64,000 nt of DNA from Salinibacterium sp. ZJ70 (GCF_011751865.2 NZ_CP061770.1:310001-374000), one strand, 5' to 3'. Counted from the first letter of the stretch, positions 38,099-48,049 are shown. Made by a program: numbers and translations. Notes: generated by a model not told the origin, from the sequence alone.

Positions 38099-38539
38099 AT
38101 GCCTCTGACGGGAGAATACGCACCGAGCACGTCCGAGTGGGCGCGCACGCAGGCTGAGCTGGTCGAGTCGACGGGTGGCGCCGAGGGCACGGAGCTGCAC
38201 GGCAGGCCCGTGATCGTGCTCACGTCGGTCGGTGCGAAGAGCGGCAAGCTCCGCAAGACGGCGCTCATGCGCGTCGAGCATGATGGCGCGTACGCGGTCG
38301 TCGCGTCGCAGGGTGGCGCCCCGTCGCATCCGGCCTGGTTCCACAACCTCGTCGCTCACCCTCATGTCGAGCTGCAGGATGGGCCGGTGAAGCGGGACTA
38401 TGTCGCTCGCGAGGTCACGGGCGAAGAGAAGGCGCTCTGGTGGGCACGGGCGACCGCCGTGTGGCCCGCCTACGACGACTACCAGGCGAAGACGGAGCGT
38501 CAGATCCCCGTGTTCGTCCTCGAACCCGTCGCCGACTGA
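38099..38539 (+). CDS. Deazaflavin-dependent nitroreductase-family protein (DUF385-like)
   Basis: 146 residues, a single split-barrel domain. [26 protein letters not shown] and [19 protein letters not shown] match the Ddn/DUF385 family that uses F420 in actinobacteria. GAGGGGAGGGG lies upstream and it is 21 bases after glmM, so it is probably co-transcribed. The substrate is unknown. Confidence 0.85.
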   Translation: MPLTGEYAPSTSEWARTQAELVESTGGAEGTELHGRPVIVLTSVGAKSGKLRKTALMRVEHDGAYAVVASQGGAPSHPAWFHNLVAHPHVELQDGPVKRDYVAREVTGEEKALWWARATAVWPAYDDYQAKTERQIPVFVLEPVAD

Positions 38540-38560
38540 GGGCACGGAGCGCGCAGCCCA

Positions 38561-39508
38561 TCACACCTTGCGGATGAGCACCTTCGACACGGTGTGATCC
38601 GCGGCCTTGCGCAGCACGAGCGACGCGCGGGCGCGAGTCGGTGCGATGTTCTGCTCGAGGTTGGGGCCGTTGATCTCGGTCCAGAACTGGCGCGCACGCG
38701 CGACAGCCTCCTCCTCGCTGAGGCTCGCGAAGCGGTGGAAGTAGGAGTGGGGATCCGCGAACGCACCGCGCTGCAGGCGCAGGAAGCGCTCGATGTACCA
38801 CTCCTCGATGTCGACGGTGCGCGCATCCACGTACACCGTGAAGTCGAACAGGTCGCTCACCGCGAGGCGCGTGCCGGGTGCGGCAGGCTGCAGGACGTTG
38901 AGCCCTTCGACGATGAGGATGTCGGGCCGGCGGACCACGATCTCCGCATCCGGAACGATGTCGTACACGAGGTGCGAGTAGACGGGCGCCCGCACCTCTT
39001 CGACGCCGCTCTTCACCTGCGTGACGAAGCGCAGCAGCGCGCGCCGGTCGTAGCTCTCGGGGAAGCCCTTGCGCGCCATGAGACCACGGCGCTCGAGCTC
39101 GGCGTTCGGGTAGAGGAAGCCGTCGGTCGTCACCAGCTCGACGCGCGGGGTGTCCTCCCAGCGGGCGAGGAGCTCTCGCAGCAGGCGGGCGGTCGTCGAC
39201 TTGCCGACGGCGACGGATCCCGCGACGCCGATGACGAACGGTGTGACGGGCGACTCCTGGCCGAGGAACGCGCGCGTCGACCGGTGCAGGTGGCGGGCGC
39301 CCGCCGCATACAGATTGAGCAGGCGGCTGAGGGGGATGTAGACCTCCTCGACCTCGCGCTCGTCGAGCGCTTCGCCGAGGCCGCGCAGCCGCACGAGCTC
39401 GGCTGCCGTCATCGGGTTGGCCGCTGCCGGAGCGAGGGCGGCCCAGTCGGCACGTTCGACCTCGAGGAACGGGGTCGCCGTGTGGGGACGGTCGGCGTGC
39501 TCGGACAT
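38561..39508 (-). CDS. coaA: Pantothenate kinase, type I
   Basis: 315 residues; it phosphorylates pantothenate, the first step of CoA synthesis. The P-loop is GSVAVGKST (97-105), with [11 protein letters not shown] and the later [11 protein letters not shown] block of the type I family. The ATG at 39508 gives the family length; the longer frame is not supported. A near-leaderless promoter (TACGCT, 8 bases upstream) points away from glmS. It converges with the DUF385 gene. Confidence 0.95.
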   Translation of the reverse strand: MSEHADRPHTATPFLEVERADWAALAPAAANPMTAAELVRLRGLGEALDEREVEEVYIPLSRLLNLYAAGARHLHRSTRAFLGQESPVTPFVIGVAGSVAVGKSTTARLLRELLARWEDTPRVELVTTDGFLYPNAELERRGLMARKGFPESYDRRALLRFVTQVKSGVEEVRAPVYSHLVYDIVPDAEIVVRRPDILIVEGLNVLQPAAPGTRLAVSDLFDFTVYVDARTVDIEEWYIERFLRLQRGAFADPHSYFHRFASLSEEEAVARARQFWTEINGPNLEQNIAPTRARASLVLRKAADHTVSKVLIRKV

Positions 39509-39516
39509 CGCCTTCG

Positions 39517-39522
39517 AGCGTA
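39517..39522 (-). promoter_or_regulatory. -10 box for near-leaderless coaA
   Basis: TACGCT on the minus strand, 8 bases before the ATG at 39508. Confidence 0.45.
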
Positions 39523-39583
39523 GCCGGAGTGCGACGCCTGCTCGGCACGGGGCTGGCTCAGGTTTCACCGATGCGCAACTGGG

Positions 39584-39589
39584 TAGGAT
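39584..39589 (+). promoter_or_regulatory. -10 box for leaderless glmS
   Basis: TAGGAT, 7 bases before the ATG at 39597. Confidence 0.5.
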
Positions 39590-39596
39590 CGACCCC

Positions 39597-41447
39597 ATGT
39601 GCGGAATTGTGGGATACGTCGGTCCGGGAAGCAGCCTGGAGGTGCTTCTCGGCGGCCTCAAGCGGCTCGAGTACCGCGGGTACGACTCGGCAGGCGTCGC
39701 TGTGCTGGATGAAGCTGGCGCCATCGGCACCCGCAAGCGCGCAGGCAAGCTCGGCGTTCTCGTCGAGGATCTCGCAGAGGCCCCGCTGGCGGATGGTCGC
39801 ACGGGCATCGGTCACACCCGCTGGGCGACGCACGGCGGCCCCAACGACGCCAACGCGCACCCGCATCTGGGTGATGACGGCCGCCTCGCGCTCATCCACA
39901 ACGGCATCATCGAGAACTTCAGCGAGCTGAAGGCCGAGCTCGAGGCCGAGGGTGAGGTGTTCGAGAGCGAGACCGACACCGAGGTCGCGGCGATCCTCGT
40001 GGGCCGCGCCTACCGCGAGACCGGCGACCTCACGGAGGCGATGCGTCTGGTTGTGAACCGCCTCGACGGTGCATTCACCCTCCTCGCCATGCACGAGGAC
40101 GCCCCCGGCGTCGTCGTCGGCGCACGCCGCAGCTCTCCGCTCGTGATCGGGCTCGGCGAGGGCGAGAACTTCCTCGGCTCGGATGTCGCCGCATTCGTGG
40201 AGTTCACGCACCGTGCGATGGAGATCGGCGAGGACCAGATCGTCACGATCCGTCCGGATTCGGTCGAGGTCATCGACTTCACCGGCGCTCCCGCCGAGGC
40301 CAAGGAGTTCGAGGTCGCATGGGATGCCTCCGCCGCCGAGAAGGGCGGCTGGCCGAGCTTCATGAAGAAGGAGATCGCGGAGGAGCCTGACGCGGTCGCC
40401 AACACGCTGCGCGGCCGAGTGAGCGATGGCGCGATCACCCTCACCGAGCTCGACGGCGTCGCCGACATGCTCTCGGGCATCGACCGTGTGCTCATCCTCG
40501 CGTGCGGCACGGCGGCCTACGCCGGCCAGTCGGGCAAGTACGCGATCGAGGCGTGGGCGCGCATCCCCGTGGATGTCGAGCTCGCGCACGAATTCCGCTA
40601 CCGCGACCCGGTGCTGAACGAGCGCACGCTCGTGGTGTCGGTGAGCCAGTCGGGCGAGACGATGGACACGCTCATGGCGGTCCGCTACGCCCGTCAGCAG
40701 GGTGCCCGCACGCTGTCGATCTGCAACACGCAGGGTGCGACGATTCCGCGCGAGTCGGACGCCGTGCTCTACACGCACGCGGGCCCCGAGGTCGCGGTCG
40801 CATCCACGAAGGCGTTCGTCGCCCAGGTGACGGCGCTCTACCTGCTGGGCCTGCACCTCGCGACGCTGCGCGGCACGCTGACCGCCGAGCAGATCGCGGA
40901 GCAGATCGACGAGCTCGAGGCCGCCCCCGCCAAGATCCGTCAGGTCGTCGAGACCGCGTCGCCGCGTATCGCGGAGCTCGCCCACTGGATGAGCGACACC
41001 CAGTCGGTGCTGTTCCTCGGTCGCCACGTGGGCTACCCGGTGGCGCTCGAGGGCGCCCTCAAGCTCAAGGAGCTCGCGTACATCCACGCGGAGGGCTTCG
41101 CGGCGGGCGAGCTCAAGCACGGTCCGATCGCGCTCATCGAGCCCGGCCAGATCGTCTTCGTGGTGGTGCCGAGCCCACGCGATCCGCTGTCGCTGCACAA
41201 GAAGGTCGTCTCCAACATCCAGGAGATCCGCGCCCGCGGCGCGCGCGTCATCGCGATCGCCGAGCTCGGGGACGTCGCGGTCGTGCCGTTCGCCGACGAG
41301 GTGGTGCGCATCCCGCTCGCGTCGCGCTTCGTGGAGCCGCTGCTCGCGGTCGTCCCGCTGCACATCTTCGGCATGGAGCTCGCTCTGGCGAAGGGCCTCG
41401 ACGTGGATCAGCCGCGCAACCTCGCCAAGTCGGTGACGGTCGAGTAA
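39597..41447 (+). CDS. glmS: Glutamine-fructose-6-phosphate aminotransferase
   Basis: 616 residues. It makes glucosamine-6-P from fructose-6-P and glutamine. Cys2 (MCGIVGYVG) is the glutaminase nucleophile, so processing must remove Met1, which fixes the start at 39597. [14 protein letters not shown] completes the glutaminase site. Two SIS domains follow ([17 protein letters not shown], and [19 protein letters not shown]). No glmS-ribozyme-like leader is possible with the leaderless promoter seen here. acpS follows after 3 bases. Confidence 0.97.
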   Translation: MCGIVGYVGPGSSLEVLLGGLKRLEYRGYDSAGVAVLDEAGAIGTRKRAGKLGVLVEDLAEAPLADGRTGIGHTRWATHGGPNDANAHPHLGDDGRLALIHNGIIENFSELKAELEAEGEVFESETDTEVAAILVGRAYRETGDLTEAMRLVVNRLDGAFTLLAMHEDAPGVVVGARRSSPLVIGLGEGENFLGSDVAAFVEFTHRAMEIGEDQIVTIRPDSVEVIDFTGAPAEAKEFEVAWDASAAEKGGWPSFMKKEIAEEPDAVANTLRGRVSDGAITLTELDGVADMLSGIDRVLILACGTAAYAGQSGKYAIEAWARIPVDVELAHEFRYRDPVLNERTLVVSVSQSGETMDTLMAVRYARQQGARTLSICNTQGATIPRESDAVLYTHAGPEVAVASTKAFVAQVTALYLLGLHLATLRGTLTAEQIAEQIDELEAAPAKIRQVVETASPRIAELAHWMSDTQSVLFLGRHVGYPVALEGALKLKELAYIHAEGFAAGELKHGPIALIEPGQIVFVVVPSPRDPLSLHKKVVSNIQEIRARGARVIAIAELGDVAVVPFADEVVRIPLASRFVEPLLAVVPLHIFGMELALAKGLDVDQPRNLAKSVTVE

Positions 41448-41450
41448 GCC

Positions 41451-41807
41451 GTGATCGTCGGGCTCGGTGTCGACGTGGTCGAACTAGCCCGGTTCGAGCG
41501 CGCCGTGGCGCGGACCCCGCGACTCAAGGAGCGCTTGTTCGCTGAGAGCGAACGCGGCCTTCCGCTGCGGTCCCTCGCCGGCCGTTTCGCCGCCAAAGAG
41601 GCGCTCATCAAAGCCCTCGGAGGCGATGAAGGCCTGCGCTGGCTCGACATCGTCATCCGGCCCGCCGCGTCCGGCAACCCGGGGTTCGTCATCGACGGGC
41701 GCCTCGCGGAGGTGCTCGCGACGCGCGAGATCGATGCGCTCCACGTCTCCATGAGCCACGATGGGGGCGTCGCAGTCGCGACGGTCATCGCCGAGAGGAA
41801 CGGATGA
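41451..41807 (+). CDS. acpS: Holo-[acyl-carrier-protein] synthase
   Basis: 118 residues from GTG. It transfers phosphopantetheine from CoA to ACP. The GVDVVELARFE start and RFAAKEALIKAL carry the magnesium and CoA residues. It overlaps alr by 4 bases. coaA, which feeds CoA synthesis, lies 2 kb away. Confidence 0.95.
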   Translation: MIVGLGVDVVELARFERAVARTPRLKERLFAESERGLPLRSLAGRFAAKEALIKALGGDEGLRWLDIVIRPAASGNPGFVIDGRLAEVLATREIDALHVSMSHDGGVAVATVIAERNG

Positions 41808-42913
41808 ACGCACCCCTGCGCGAGGCGCGCATCGACCTCGACGCGCTTGCGGCGAACCTCGCCGTCGTGCGGCGGGAGGTCGCGCCCGCCGGTGTCATGG
41901 CGGTCGTGAAAGCCGACGCGTACGGGCACGGGATGCTTCTCTCTGCGCAGGCCCTCGCGGAAGCAGGTGCTGATTGGCTCGGCGTCGCCGACGTCGCGGA
42001 GGCGCTCGCCCTGCGAGAGGCAGGGCACACCCTGCCGGTGCTCGCCTGGCTGCATGATGCGCCCGCGGATTACCGCGCGGCCATCGAGCAGGACGTCGAC
42101 GTCGCCGTCAGCTCCGTGGCGCAGCTCGACCAGGCAGTCGATGCGCGCTCAGGCGGCCGCATCGCGCACGTGCACCTCAAGTTCGACACCGGGCTCAGCC
42201 GCAACGGCATCGCGCCGAGCGATGCGGAAGCCGCCATCGCGCACGCGGCGCGACTGGAGCGGGCCGGGTTCATCCGCGTCCGCGGGCTCATGAGCCACCT
42301 CTCCGGAACCTCGATCGCCGACGACGTCGCCCAGCGCGACGCCTTCGCCCAGCGCATCGCCCTCGCTGAGGATGCCGGGCTCACCCCCGAGGTCGCGCAC
42401 CTGTCGTCGAGTCTCGGCGCGGTCACCATGCCCGATGCGCGCTTCTCCCTCGTGCGCGCCGGCATCGCGCTCTACGGCCTCTCGCCCGACCCGAGCGTCG
42501 ACGCGGTCGCTCTCGGTCTGCGGCCCGTGATGGAGCTCACGACGCGCGTCGCCGCCGTGCGCCGCGTGCCGCAGGGTGCGGGCGTCTCCTATGGATACAC
42601 CCACCGCACGGAGGCCGAGACGACCCTCGCGCTCGTGCCGCTCGGCTACGCCGACGGCGTGCCGCGCAGCGCATCCGGCCGCGCGAGCGTCGCGATCGGC
42701 GGCGTGCGCTACCCGCAGGTGGGACGCATCGCCATGGACCAGTTCCTGGTGGATGTGGGCGACGCCGAGGTGCGCCCGGGCGACGAGGTCGTGCTGTGGG
42801 GCGACCCCGCGACGGGTGCTCCGAGCGTCGACGACTGGGCGGACGCCGCGGGCACCATCGGCTACGAGATCGTGACACGCGTCGGACCGCGCGTGCAGCG
42901 GGTGGCACGATGA
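41804..42913 (+). CDS. alr: Alanine racemase
   Basis: 369 residues. PLP enzyme that makes D-alanine for peptidoglycan. The PLP lysine is Lys36 in VVKADAYGHG; the second base is the tyrosine in the SYGYTH block (about 263-265); HLSSSLGAVTM and GRIAMDQFLVDVG are also conserved. It overlaps both neighbours by 4 bases. Confidence 0.96.
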   Translation: MNAPLREARIDLDALAANLAVVRREVAPAGVMAVVKADAYGHGMLLSAQALAEAGADWLGVADVAEALALREAGHTLPVLAWLHDAPADYRAAIEQDVDVAVSSVAQLDQAVDARSGGRIAHVHLKFDTGLSRNGIAPSDAEAAIAHAARLERAGFIRVRGLMSHLSGTSIADDVAQRDAFAQRIALAEDAGLTPEVAHLSSSLGAVTMPDARFSLVRAGIALYGLSPDPSVDAVALGLRPVMELTTRVAAVRRVPQGAGVSYGYTHRTEAETTLALVPLGYADGVPRSASGRASVAIGGVRYPQVGRIAMDQFLVDVGDAEVRPGDEVVLWGDPATGAPSVDDWADAAGTIGYEIVTRVGPRVQRVAR

Positions 42914-43383
42914 CCGCTTCCGTGGACCTCGTCATCGAGGATGCGGAGGCGATGGAGGCGCTCGGCGCTCGTGTCGCATCCGTTGTCCGCCGTGGGGACG
43001 TCGTGATGCTCAACGGCGAGCTCGGAGCGGGCAAGACGACCTTCACGCGCGGTTTCGGCGCCGCGCTCGGTGCCCGCGGGGCCGTCACGAGTCCGACGTT
43101 CGTGCTCGCGCGCACGCACCCCACCGAGTTCGGTGTGCCGCTCGTGCACGTCGACGCCTACCGGCTGGGATCCGCGGCCGAGGTCGACGACCTCGATCTC
43201 GACTTCGACGGATCGATCACGGTCGTCGAGTGGGGCGCCGGCAAGCTCGACGGCGCGATCGACGCATGGATCGAGATCGACATCGTGCGCCCTATCGGCG
43301 GCGACCCCGAAGCGGACGACGCGCCGCGCCATGTGTGCATCACGGCGCACGGCGACCGCTGGCACGGCATCCCGCTCGGATGA
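42910..43383 (+). CDS. tsaE: tRNA t6A ATPase TsaE
   Basis: 157 residues from ATG overlapping the alr stop. Walker A is GELGAGKTT (36-44). TsaE works with TsaB and TsaD to add threonylcarbamoyl to A37 of ANN-decoding tRNAs. An earlier open frame exists but lacks the family start. Confidence 0.94.
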   Translation: MTASVDLVIEDAEAMEALGARVASVVRRGDVVMLNGELGAGKTTFTRGFGAALGARGAVTSPTFVLARTHPTEFGVPLVHVDAYRLGSAAEVDDLDLDFDGSITVVEWGAGKLDGAIDAWIEIDIVRPIGGDPEADDAPRHVCITAHGDRWHGIPLG

Positions 43384-43403
43384 TCCGTTCGGCCGCGGCG
43401 ACG

Positions 43404-43409
43404 TAGGCT
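43404..43409 (+). promoter_or_regulatory. -10 box for leaderless tsaB
   Basis: TAGGCT in the 32-base tsaE-tsaB gap, 6 bases before the GTG at 43416. It would give tsaB-rimI-tsaD an internal promoter. Confidence 0.5.
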
Positions 43410-43415
43410 GGTGCG

Positions 43416-44030
43416 GTGATTCTCGCGATCGACACCTCGACGGGGACGAGTGTCGCCATCGTCGACCGTGCGGGGTCCGGCGTCGTGCGCACGAGCTCCG
43501 ACACCCGCGGTCATGCGGAGCGCATCGGCACGTTCATCGCGGAGGTGCTCGCGGAGTCGGGTGTGCGGCCGTCCGAGCTGGACGCTGTCGCCGTGGGTAT
43601 GGGCCCCGGGCCCTTCACAGGTCTTCGCGTCGGCATCGCAGCGGCTCGCACGTTCGCTTTCGGTGCCGGCATCCCGCTTCTCACGGTCGTGTCGCACGAT
43701 GCCGTCGCGTTCGGCGAGCAGGATCCGGTGCTCGTCGTCACGGATGCGCGTCGCCGCGAGCTCGCGTTCTCGACGTACGCGGCGCCCGGCTCCGACGGCC
43801 TCCCGAACCGCACCGCGGGCCCGGAGCTCTCGCCAGCAGCCGAGATCGAGAGCACCGTGACCGGCTACGCGGGTTACCGTCGCATCGACGCGACGACGAT
43901 CGACCCGGCGTCTCTCGGGCGCCTCGCTCTCGCGCGACTCGATGCGGGAGCGCCCGACGGCCCGCACGAGCCGGTCTACCTGCGCGCCCCCGATGTGACC
44001 CTCTCCGCACCGAAGCGGGTGAGCCAGTGA
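43416..44030 (+). CDS. tsaB: tRNA t6A protein TsaB
   Basis: 204 residues, an ASKHA-fold partner of TsaD. ILAIDTSTGTSVAIVD and GMGPGPFTGLRVGIA are the conserved blocks. It is the shorter, non-catalytic relative of the tsaD product encoded two genes later. The GTG start follows a leaderless-type -10. Confidence 0.94.
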   Translation: MILAIDTSTGTSVAIVDRAGSGVVRTSSDTRGHAERIGTFIAEVLAESGVRPSELDAVAVGMGPGPFTGLRVGIAAARTFAFGAGIPLLTVVSHDAVAFGEQDPVLVVTDARRRELAFSTYAAPGSDGLPNRTAGPELSPAAEIESTVTGYAGYRRIDATTIDPASLGRLALARLDAGAPDGPHEPVYLRAPDVTLSAPKRVSQ

Positions 44031-44497
44031 TGTCGGATTCGGTTTCCTGGCACCTGCGCGGGGCGACCATCGCCGACCTCGACGCGATCGACGCGATCGA
44101 GCGCGTGACCTTCCCGACGGACGCCTGGAGCCGTGAGGCGATCGCCTCCGAGCTCTCAGGCCCGCACGGTCACTATCTCGCCGCTGTCGACGACCACGGC
44201 GAGATCATCGGCTACGCCGGACTCCTCGCGCCGCGGGGAAGCGGCCAGGGCGACATCCAGACGATCGCCGTCGTCGAGGCGCACCGGCGCCGGGGGATCG
44301 GTGCCGCACTGCTCGATGCGCTGCTCGCCGAGGCCGAGGCGCGTGAGGCACACGAGCTCTTCCTCGAGGTGCGCGCAGACAACCCGAACGCCGAAGCGCT
44401 CTACGCGACGCGCGGATTCCAGCGCATCGCCATCCGCCCGAACTACTACCAGCCCGACGGCGTCGACGCCGTCATCATGAAGGCGGTGCGCGCATGA
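44030..44497 (+). CDS. rimI: Ribosomal-protein-alanine N-acetyltransferase RimI
   Basis: 155 residues, one GNAT domain. The acetyl-CoA loop is [17 protein letters not shown] and the end is [19 protein letters not shown], as in RimI, which acetylates the N-terminus of S18. It overlaps tsaB by 1 base and tsaD by 4, the usual cluster order. Confidence 0.93.
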   Translation: MSDSVSWHLRGATIADLDAIDAIERVTFPTDAWSREAIASELSGPHGHYLAAVDDHGEIIGYAGLLAPRGSGQGDIQTIAVVEAHRRRGIGAALLDALLAEAEAREAHELFLEVRADNPNAEALYATRGFQRIAIRPNYYQPDGVDAVIMKAVRA

Positions 44498-45555
44498 GCG
44501 GGGCCCTCGTGCTCGGGATCGAGACGAGCTGCGACGAGACCGGCATTGGCATCGTGCGCGGCACCGAGCTGCTCGCGAACGTCATCGCAAGCTCCATGGA
44601 CGAGCACGCCCGCTACGGCGGTGTCGTGCCCGAGATCGCGGCGCGCGCGCACCTCGAGGCGATGACCCCCGCCATCCAGGAGGCGCTGCGCACCGCGGAT
44701 GTCGAGCTCGCCGATCTCGACGCGATCGCCGTGACGAGCGGGCCGGGGCTCGCGGGTGCCCTCATGGTGGGAGTCGGGGCCGCGAAGGCGCTCGCGCTCG
44801 CTCTCGACAAGCCGCTCTACGCCGTCAACCATCTCGTCGGCCACGTGGGCGCGGATGTCCTCAATCACGAACCGCTCGTCGGCGACGGCGAGCTGGAGCT
44901 CCCGACGATCGCCCTGCTCGTCTCGGGCGGGCACACATCGCTCCTGCTCGTCCGCGATCTCGTCTCGGATGTCGAGCTGCTGGGCGAGACCATCGACGAC
45001 GCCGCAGGCGAGGCGTTCGACAAGGTCGCCCGGCTGCTCGGCATGCCCTACCCCGGAGGCCCGCACATCGACCGCGCCGCCGACCAGGGCGACGACTCAG
45101 CGATCCGCTTCCCGCGCGGCCTCACCGCGCCCAAGGATCTCGAGCGGCACCGGTACGACTTCTCGTTCTCGGGCCTCAAGACCGCGGTCGCGCGCCACGT
45201 CGAGGCGGCACGTGAGGCGGGGGGCGAGCTGCCCGTGAACGACATCGCGGCGAGCTTCCGCGAGGCCGTCGTCGACGTGCTGCTCACGAAGGCGCTCGCC
45301 GCGTGCGCGGATCTCGGCGTGCCGCGACTGCTGCTCGGGGGCGGCGTCATCGCCAACCGGCGTCTGCGCGAAGCGGCGATCGAACGCTGTGCGGCCGCGG
45401 GTGTCGGCCTCCGCATCCCGCCGCTCAGCCTCTGCACCGACAACGGCGCCATGATCGCGGCGCTCGCCGCGCAGCTCATCGCGGCCGGGCGCGAGCCGTC
45501 GACACTCGACTTCGGGGCGGACTCCACCCTCCCGGTCACCCAGATCCAGGCCTGA
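44494..45555 (+). CDS. tsaD: tRNA t6A transferase TsaD
   Basis: 353 residues. It transfers the threonylcarbamoyl group to A37. Metal ligands are His113 and His117 (NHLVGH). [14 protein letters not shown] opens the ASKHA fold, and [13 protein letters not shown] and the CTDNGAMIA block are standard. It ends the acpS-alr-tsaEB-rimI-tsaD cluster. Confidence 0.96.
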   Translation: MSGALVLGIETSCDETGIGIVRGTELLANVIASSMDEHARYGGVVPEIAARAHLEAMTPAIQEALRTADVELADLDAIAVTSGPGLAGALMVGVGAAKALALALDKPLYAVNHLVGHVGADVLNHEPLVGDGELELPTIALLVSGGHTSLLLVRDLVSDVELLGETIDDAAGEAFDKVARLLGMPYPGGPHIDRAADQGDDSAIRFPRGLTAPKDLERHRYDFSFSGLKTAVARHVEAAREAGGELPVNDIAASFREAVVDVLLTKALAACADLGVPRLLLGGGVIANRRLREAAIERCAAAGVGLRIPPLSLCTDNGAMIAALAAQLIAAGREPSTLDFGADSTLPVTQIQA

Positions 45556-45619
45556 GCAGTTGCCCCGCCCCTCCGCGGGCTGACACGATGACGGCACACC
45601 GAGCATGAACGGATCCCGT

Positions 45620-46105
45620 ATGACCGACCCGACCTCCGGGCAGCCCGCCGCGTCCGCCCCGCAGTCGCCCCCGAACCCCTACCTCGTCGAGCGCGGGTGG
45701 GCGTCCGAGACAGCTGTCGCACCTGCGGCCCCGGTCGCGCCTCCCGCACCTGGCGCTGCTGCACCCGCCCCGCCGCACTACCAGCCGTACCCGACCGTCG
45801 CCCCCGCGGGAGCCGTGCCCTACACCGTCCAGGGGCAGGCCTACGCGTATGCGGCTCCGCGCACCAACACGCTCGCGCTCGTGTCGATGATCCTGTCGCT
45901 CGCCTCGATCGTGTTCCTGCTCCCCGCACTTGCGGGTGTCGTGTGCGGCCACATCGCGCTGTCGCAGATCAAGCGCACGGGCGAGGCCGGTCGCGGGATG
46001 GCGCTCACGGGCATCATCGTCGGGTACATCATCACGGGATTCGTGATCCTCATGATCGCGTTCCCCGTCCTGATGGCGCTCGCGTTCATGAGCGTCGGGG
46101 GATAA
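45620..46105 (+). CDS. DUF4190-like membrane protein 1
   Basis: 161 residues. A Pro/Ala-rich N-terminus (about 80 residues) precedes two membrane segments (about 92-115 and 132-155) around GVVCGHIALSQIKRTGEAGRGMALTG, typical of DUF4190. The start MTDPTSGQPA at 45620 is chosen by likeness to the paralogue at 46199 (MTDPTSPSNP); ATG at 45605 is an alternative. Function unknown. Confidence 0.8.
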   Translation: MTDPTSGQPAASAPQSPPNPYLVERGWASETAVAPAAPVAPPAPGAAAPAPPHYQPYPTVAPAGAVPYTVQGQAYAYAAPRTNTLALVSMILSLASIVFLLPALAGVVCGHIALSQIKRTGEAGRGMALTGIIVGYIITGFVILMIAFPVLMALAFMSVGG

Positions 46106-46133
46106 CCCCCTGCGTCGAGGGGAGCTCTCTCCG

Positions 46134-46139
46134 TTGACA
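46134..46139 (+). promoter_or_regulatory. -35 box before the second DUF4190 gene
   Basis: A consensus TTGACA, 60 bases before the start at 46199. The matching -10 is unclear (CATTAG at 46160-46165 is the best). Confidence 0.35.
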
Positions 46140-46198
46140 CCCATCCGGCGCGCTGAAACCATTAGCGGGTACCCCACAACTCTTGAAGGAGTCCGGAC

Positions 46199-46729
46199 AT
46201 GACCGACCCCACGTCGCCCTCGAACCCCGAGGAGCAGGACGCCGTGCAGCCCGCGGCCGCGGCATCCGCACCTGAGGCTTCCGCCGCACCCGAGGCCGCG
46301 CCCGCGGCTCCTGCCGCCGACGCGCCTCCCGCCTACACGGCCCCCGCGGCTCCTGCCGCCGACGCGCCTCCCGCTTACACGGCCCCCGCGGCTCCTGCCG
46401 CCCCGGTTGCCAACCCGTATGCGGCACCTGCCGCTGGATACGCGCCCGCCGGTGCGCCGGTGAAGCAGACCCTGAGCCTGCTCTCGTTCATCTTCGGAAT
46501 CGTGGGCGTGTTCCTCGGCTTCGTCGGCTGGGGACTCCTGTTCTCGATCGCCGCGGTGGTCCTCGGATTCATGGGCAAGAAGCGCGAGCCCGCAGCCCCC
46601 AAGTGGATGTGGCTCACGGGTCTCATCACCGGTTGGGTGGGCATCGCGCTCAACCTGATCATGTTCATCGTGCTGGTGATCCTGCCGCTGATCTTCCTGG
46701 TGAGCTTCGGATCGATGTACAACTACTGA
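46199..46729 (+). CDS. DUF4190-like membrane protein 2
   Basis: 176 residues. The first 90 are Ala/Pro-rich with a tandem repeat (PAAPAADAPPAYTA), then two membrane segments (about 95-120 and 142-170) around GKKREPAAPKWMWLTG. GAAGGAG before the ATG is a good ribosome site. A paralogue lies just upstream. The proline-rich end probably stays on one membrane face as a flexible arm. Function unknown. Confidence 0.82.
   Translation: MTDPTSPSNPEEQDAVQPAAAASAPEASAAPEAAPAAPAADAPPAYTAPAAPAADAPPAYTAPAAPAAPVANPYAAPAAGYAPAGAPVKQTLSLLSFIFGIVGVFLGFVGWGLLFSIAAVVLGFMGKKREPAAPKWMWLTGLITGWVGIALNLIMFIVLVILPLIFLVSFGSMYNY
46301..46402 (+). repeat. 42-bp tandem repeat, about 2.4 copies
   Basis: Units start at 46301, 46343 and 46385 (partial). 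The first two differ by one base (C to T at the last unit's Tyr-Thr region). They encode PAAPAADAPPAYTA. Copy number may vary between strains. Confidence 0.85.
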
Positions 46730-46737
46730 TCCCGTGC

Positions 46738-46776
46738 TGACGAAGGGGCGGAGCCGCAGGCTCCGCCCCTTCGTCA
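46738..46776. terminator. Bidirectional terminator, 18-bp perfect stem
   Basis: TGACGAAGGGGCGGAGCC (46738-46755) pairs with GGCTCCGCCCCTTCGTCA (46759-46776) around a GCA loop. It separates the convergent DUF4190 and methyltransferase genes and ends both. Confidence 0.85.
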
Positions 46777-46796
46777 TCCCCGGACGCCGCAGCGAG

Positions 46797-47972
46797 TCAG
46801 ACGCGGTCGGCGAGGATCGCGAGCCGCCGCCCGCCGGCGCGGGTGAGGATGAGGGTCGCCTGTTCGGCGCCCTTGAGCGACAGGCGGGAGCGGAACGCCG
46901 CAGGGTCGATGTCGACGCCGCGCTTCTTGATCTCGAGCGTTCCGATTCCGCGCTCGCGCATCGCGGACTTGAGCTTGCGCTCGTCGAGCGGCAGCACCTC
47001 GCGCACGCGGAATGCCTGGCCGAATGGCGTCTCAGGGCGCACATCCGAGGTGATCCATGCGATCGACGCATCGATCATCCGCCCGTCGACGCGCCCGGCG
47101 AGCTCGCCGATGAGGCGCGCGCGGATGACGGAGCCGTCGGGTTCGAGCAGGTACTCGCCGAGCTCTCCCACGGTGGCGTCCTCGGAGGCCGTGGGGGCGG
47201 TGAGCTCGAAGGCGCCCTCCGTGCCGAGCACGAGCGCGGCACGCCCCACGCCCTCGCGCGCGAGCGCACCCGACCACACGACGAGCTCGACGACGTCGCG
47301 GCCCACCGTGATCCACTGGGCTTCCACACCCTCTGGGATGAGCGTGTGGTCGAGCGCGGGCCCGAGCTTGATGCCCGTGGGCTTCGCGGCAGCCCGTGCG
47401 AACACTGCGTCGAGCGGGGGCGACCAGTCGGCGGGATCCGCCTGCCGGCGCCCGCCTCCGCGGCGCGCAGGGTCGAACCACAGTGCGTCGACATCCGCGG
47501 GCTCGTCGGTCAGGGCGTCGCCGTGCACGACGCGCGCGTGGGGGAAGGGAGCCAGGTTGTAAGCGGCGATCGCGGCGGTGACCTCGTCGCGTTCGACCGC
47601 CACGACCCGCAGCCCGAGTCCGGCGAAGGCGAGCGAATCGGCGCCGATGCCGCATCCGAGGTCGGCCACCGAGGTGAGTCCGGCGCGGGCGAAGCGCCCT
47701 GCGTGGGTGGAGGCGACCTGCAGTCGCGTCGACTGCTCGAGTCCGTCCGGGGTGAAGAGCATCCGCGCGGCGAATTCGCCGAACTTGGCGCGGGCACGCG
47801 TGCGCAGCCGGGCCTGGGTGATGACCCCTGCGACGAGCGCGGGGGAGTGCCCGGCCTTGCGCAACCGTGACACGACGCGCACGACGTCGCTCTCTGCGGC
47901 GATATCGCCGACCTCGTCGAGGAGTCGCAGTCCTTCGGACGACAGCACGGTGCGCAGCTCGTCGGCATCCAT
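46797..47972 (-). CDS. SAM methyltransferase-like protein with THUMP-like C-terminus
   Basis: 391 residues. A helical N-terminus (1-95) precedes a Rossmann SAM site (VADLGCGIGADSLAFAGLG, VVAVERD) and a DPARRGGGRR motif, where the usual DPPY/DPAR catalytic-type loop sits. The C-terminal part (LPLDERKLKSAMRERGIGTLEIKKRGVDID) matches the THUMP-like extension of this actinobacterial family. It probably acts on RNA; the target is unknown. The start ATG at 47972 has TACGGT 6 bases upstream. Confidence 0.82.
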   Translation of the reverse strand: MDADELRTVLSSEGLRLLDEVGDIAAESDVVRVVSRLRKAGHSPALVAGVITQARLRTRARAKFGEFAARMLFTPDGLEQSTRLQVASTHAGRFARAGLTSVADLGCGIGADSLAFAGLGLRVVAVERDEVTAAIAAYNLAPFPHARVVHGDALTDEPADVDALWFDPARRGGGRRQADPADWSPPLDAVFARAAAKPTGIKLGPALDHTLIPEGVEAQWITVGRDVVELVVWSGALAREGVGRAALVLGTEGAFELTAPTASEDATVGELGEYLLEPDGSVIRARLIGELAGRVDGRMIDASIAWITSDVRPETPFGQAFRVREVLPLDERKLKSAMRERGIGTLEIKKRGVDIDPAAFRSRLSLKGAEQATLILTRAGGRRLAILADRV

Positions 47973-47978
47973 CCGCCC

Positions 47979-47984
47979 ACCGTA
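47979..47984 (-). promoter_or_regulatory. -10 box for leaderless methyltransferase
   Basis: TACGGT on the minus strand, 6 bases before the ATG at 47972. Confidence 0.5.
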
Positions 47985-48019
47985 ACCCCTGGTGCTCGTG
48001 AGCTCCGTTGGCAGTCGGA

Positions 48020-48049
48020 TTGATTGAGTGCTAACACTCGCCCTATAGT
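48020..48049 (+). promoter_or_regulatory. groES promoter
   Basis: TTGATT (48020-48025), an 18-base spacer and TATAGT (48044-48049). The leader to groES is about 53 bases. Confidence 0.6.

Noticed and set aside
39509-39596. glmS ribozyme
   Set aside because: The gap to the glmS start is under 90 bases, the -10 box is 7 bases from the ATG, and no ribozyme core is visible.
46301-46402. CRISPR-like repeats
   Set aside because: The repeat units abut without spacers and are in frame inside a gene.
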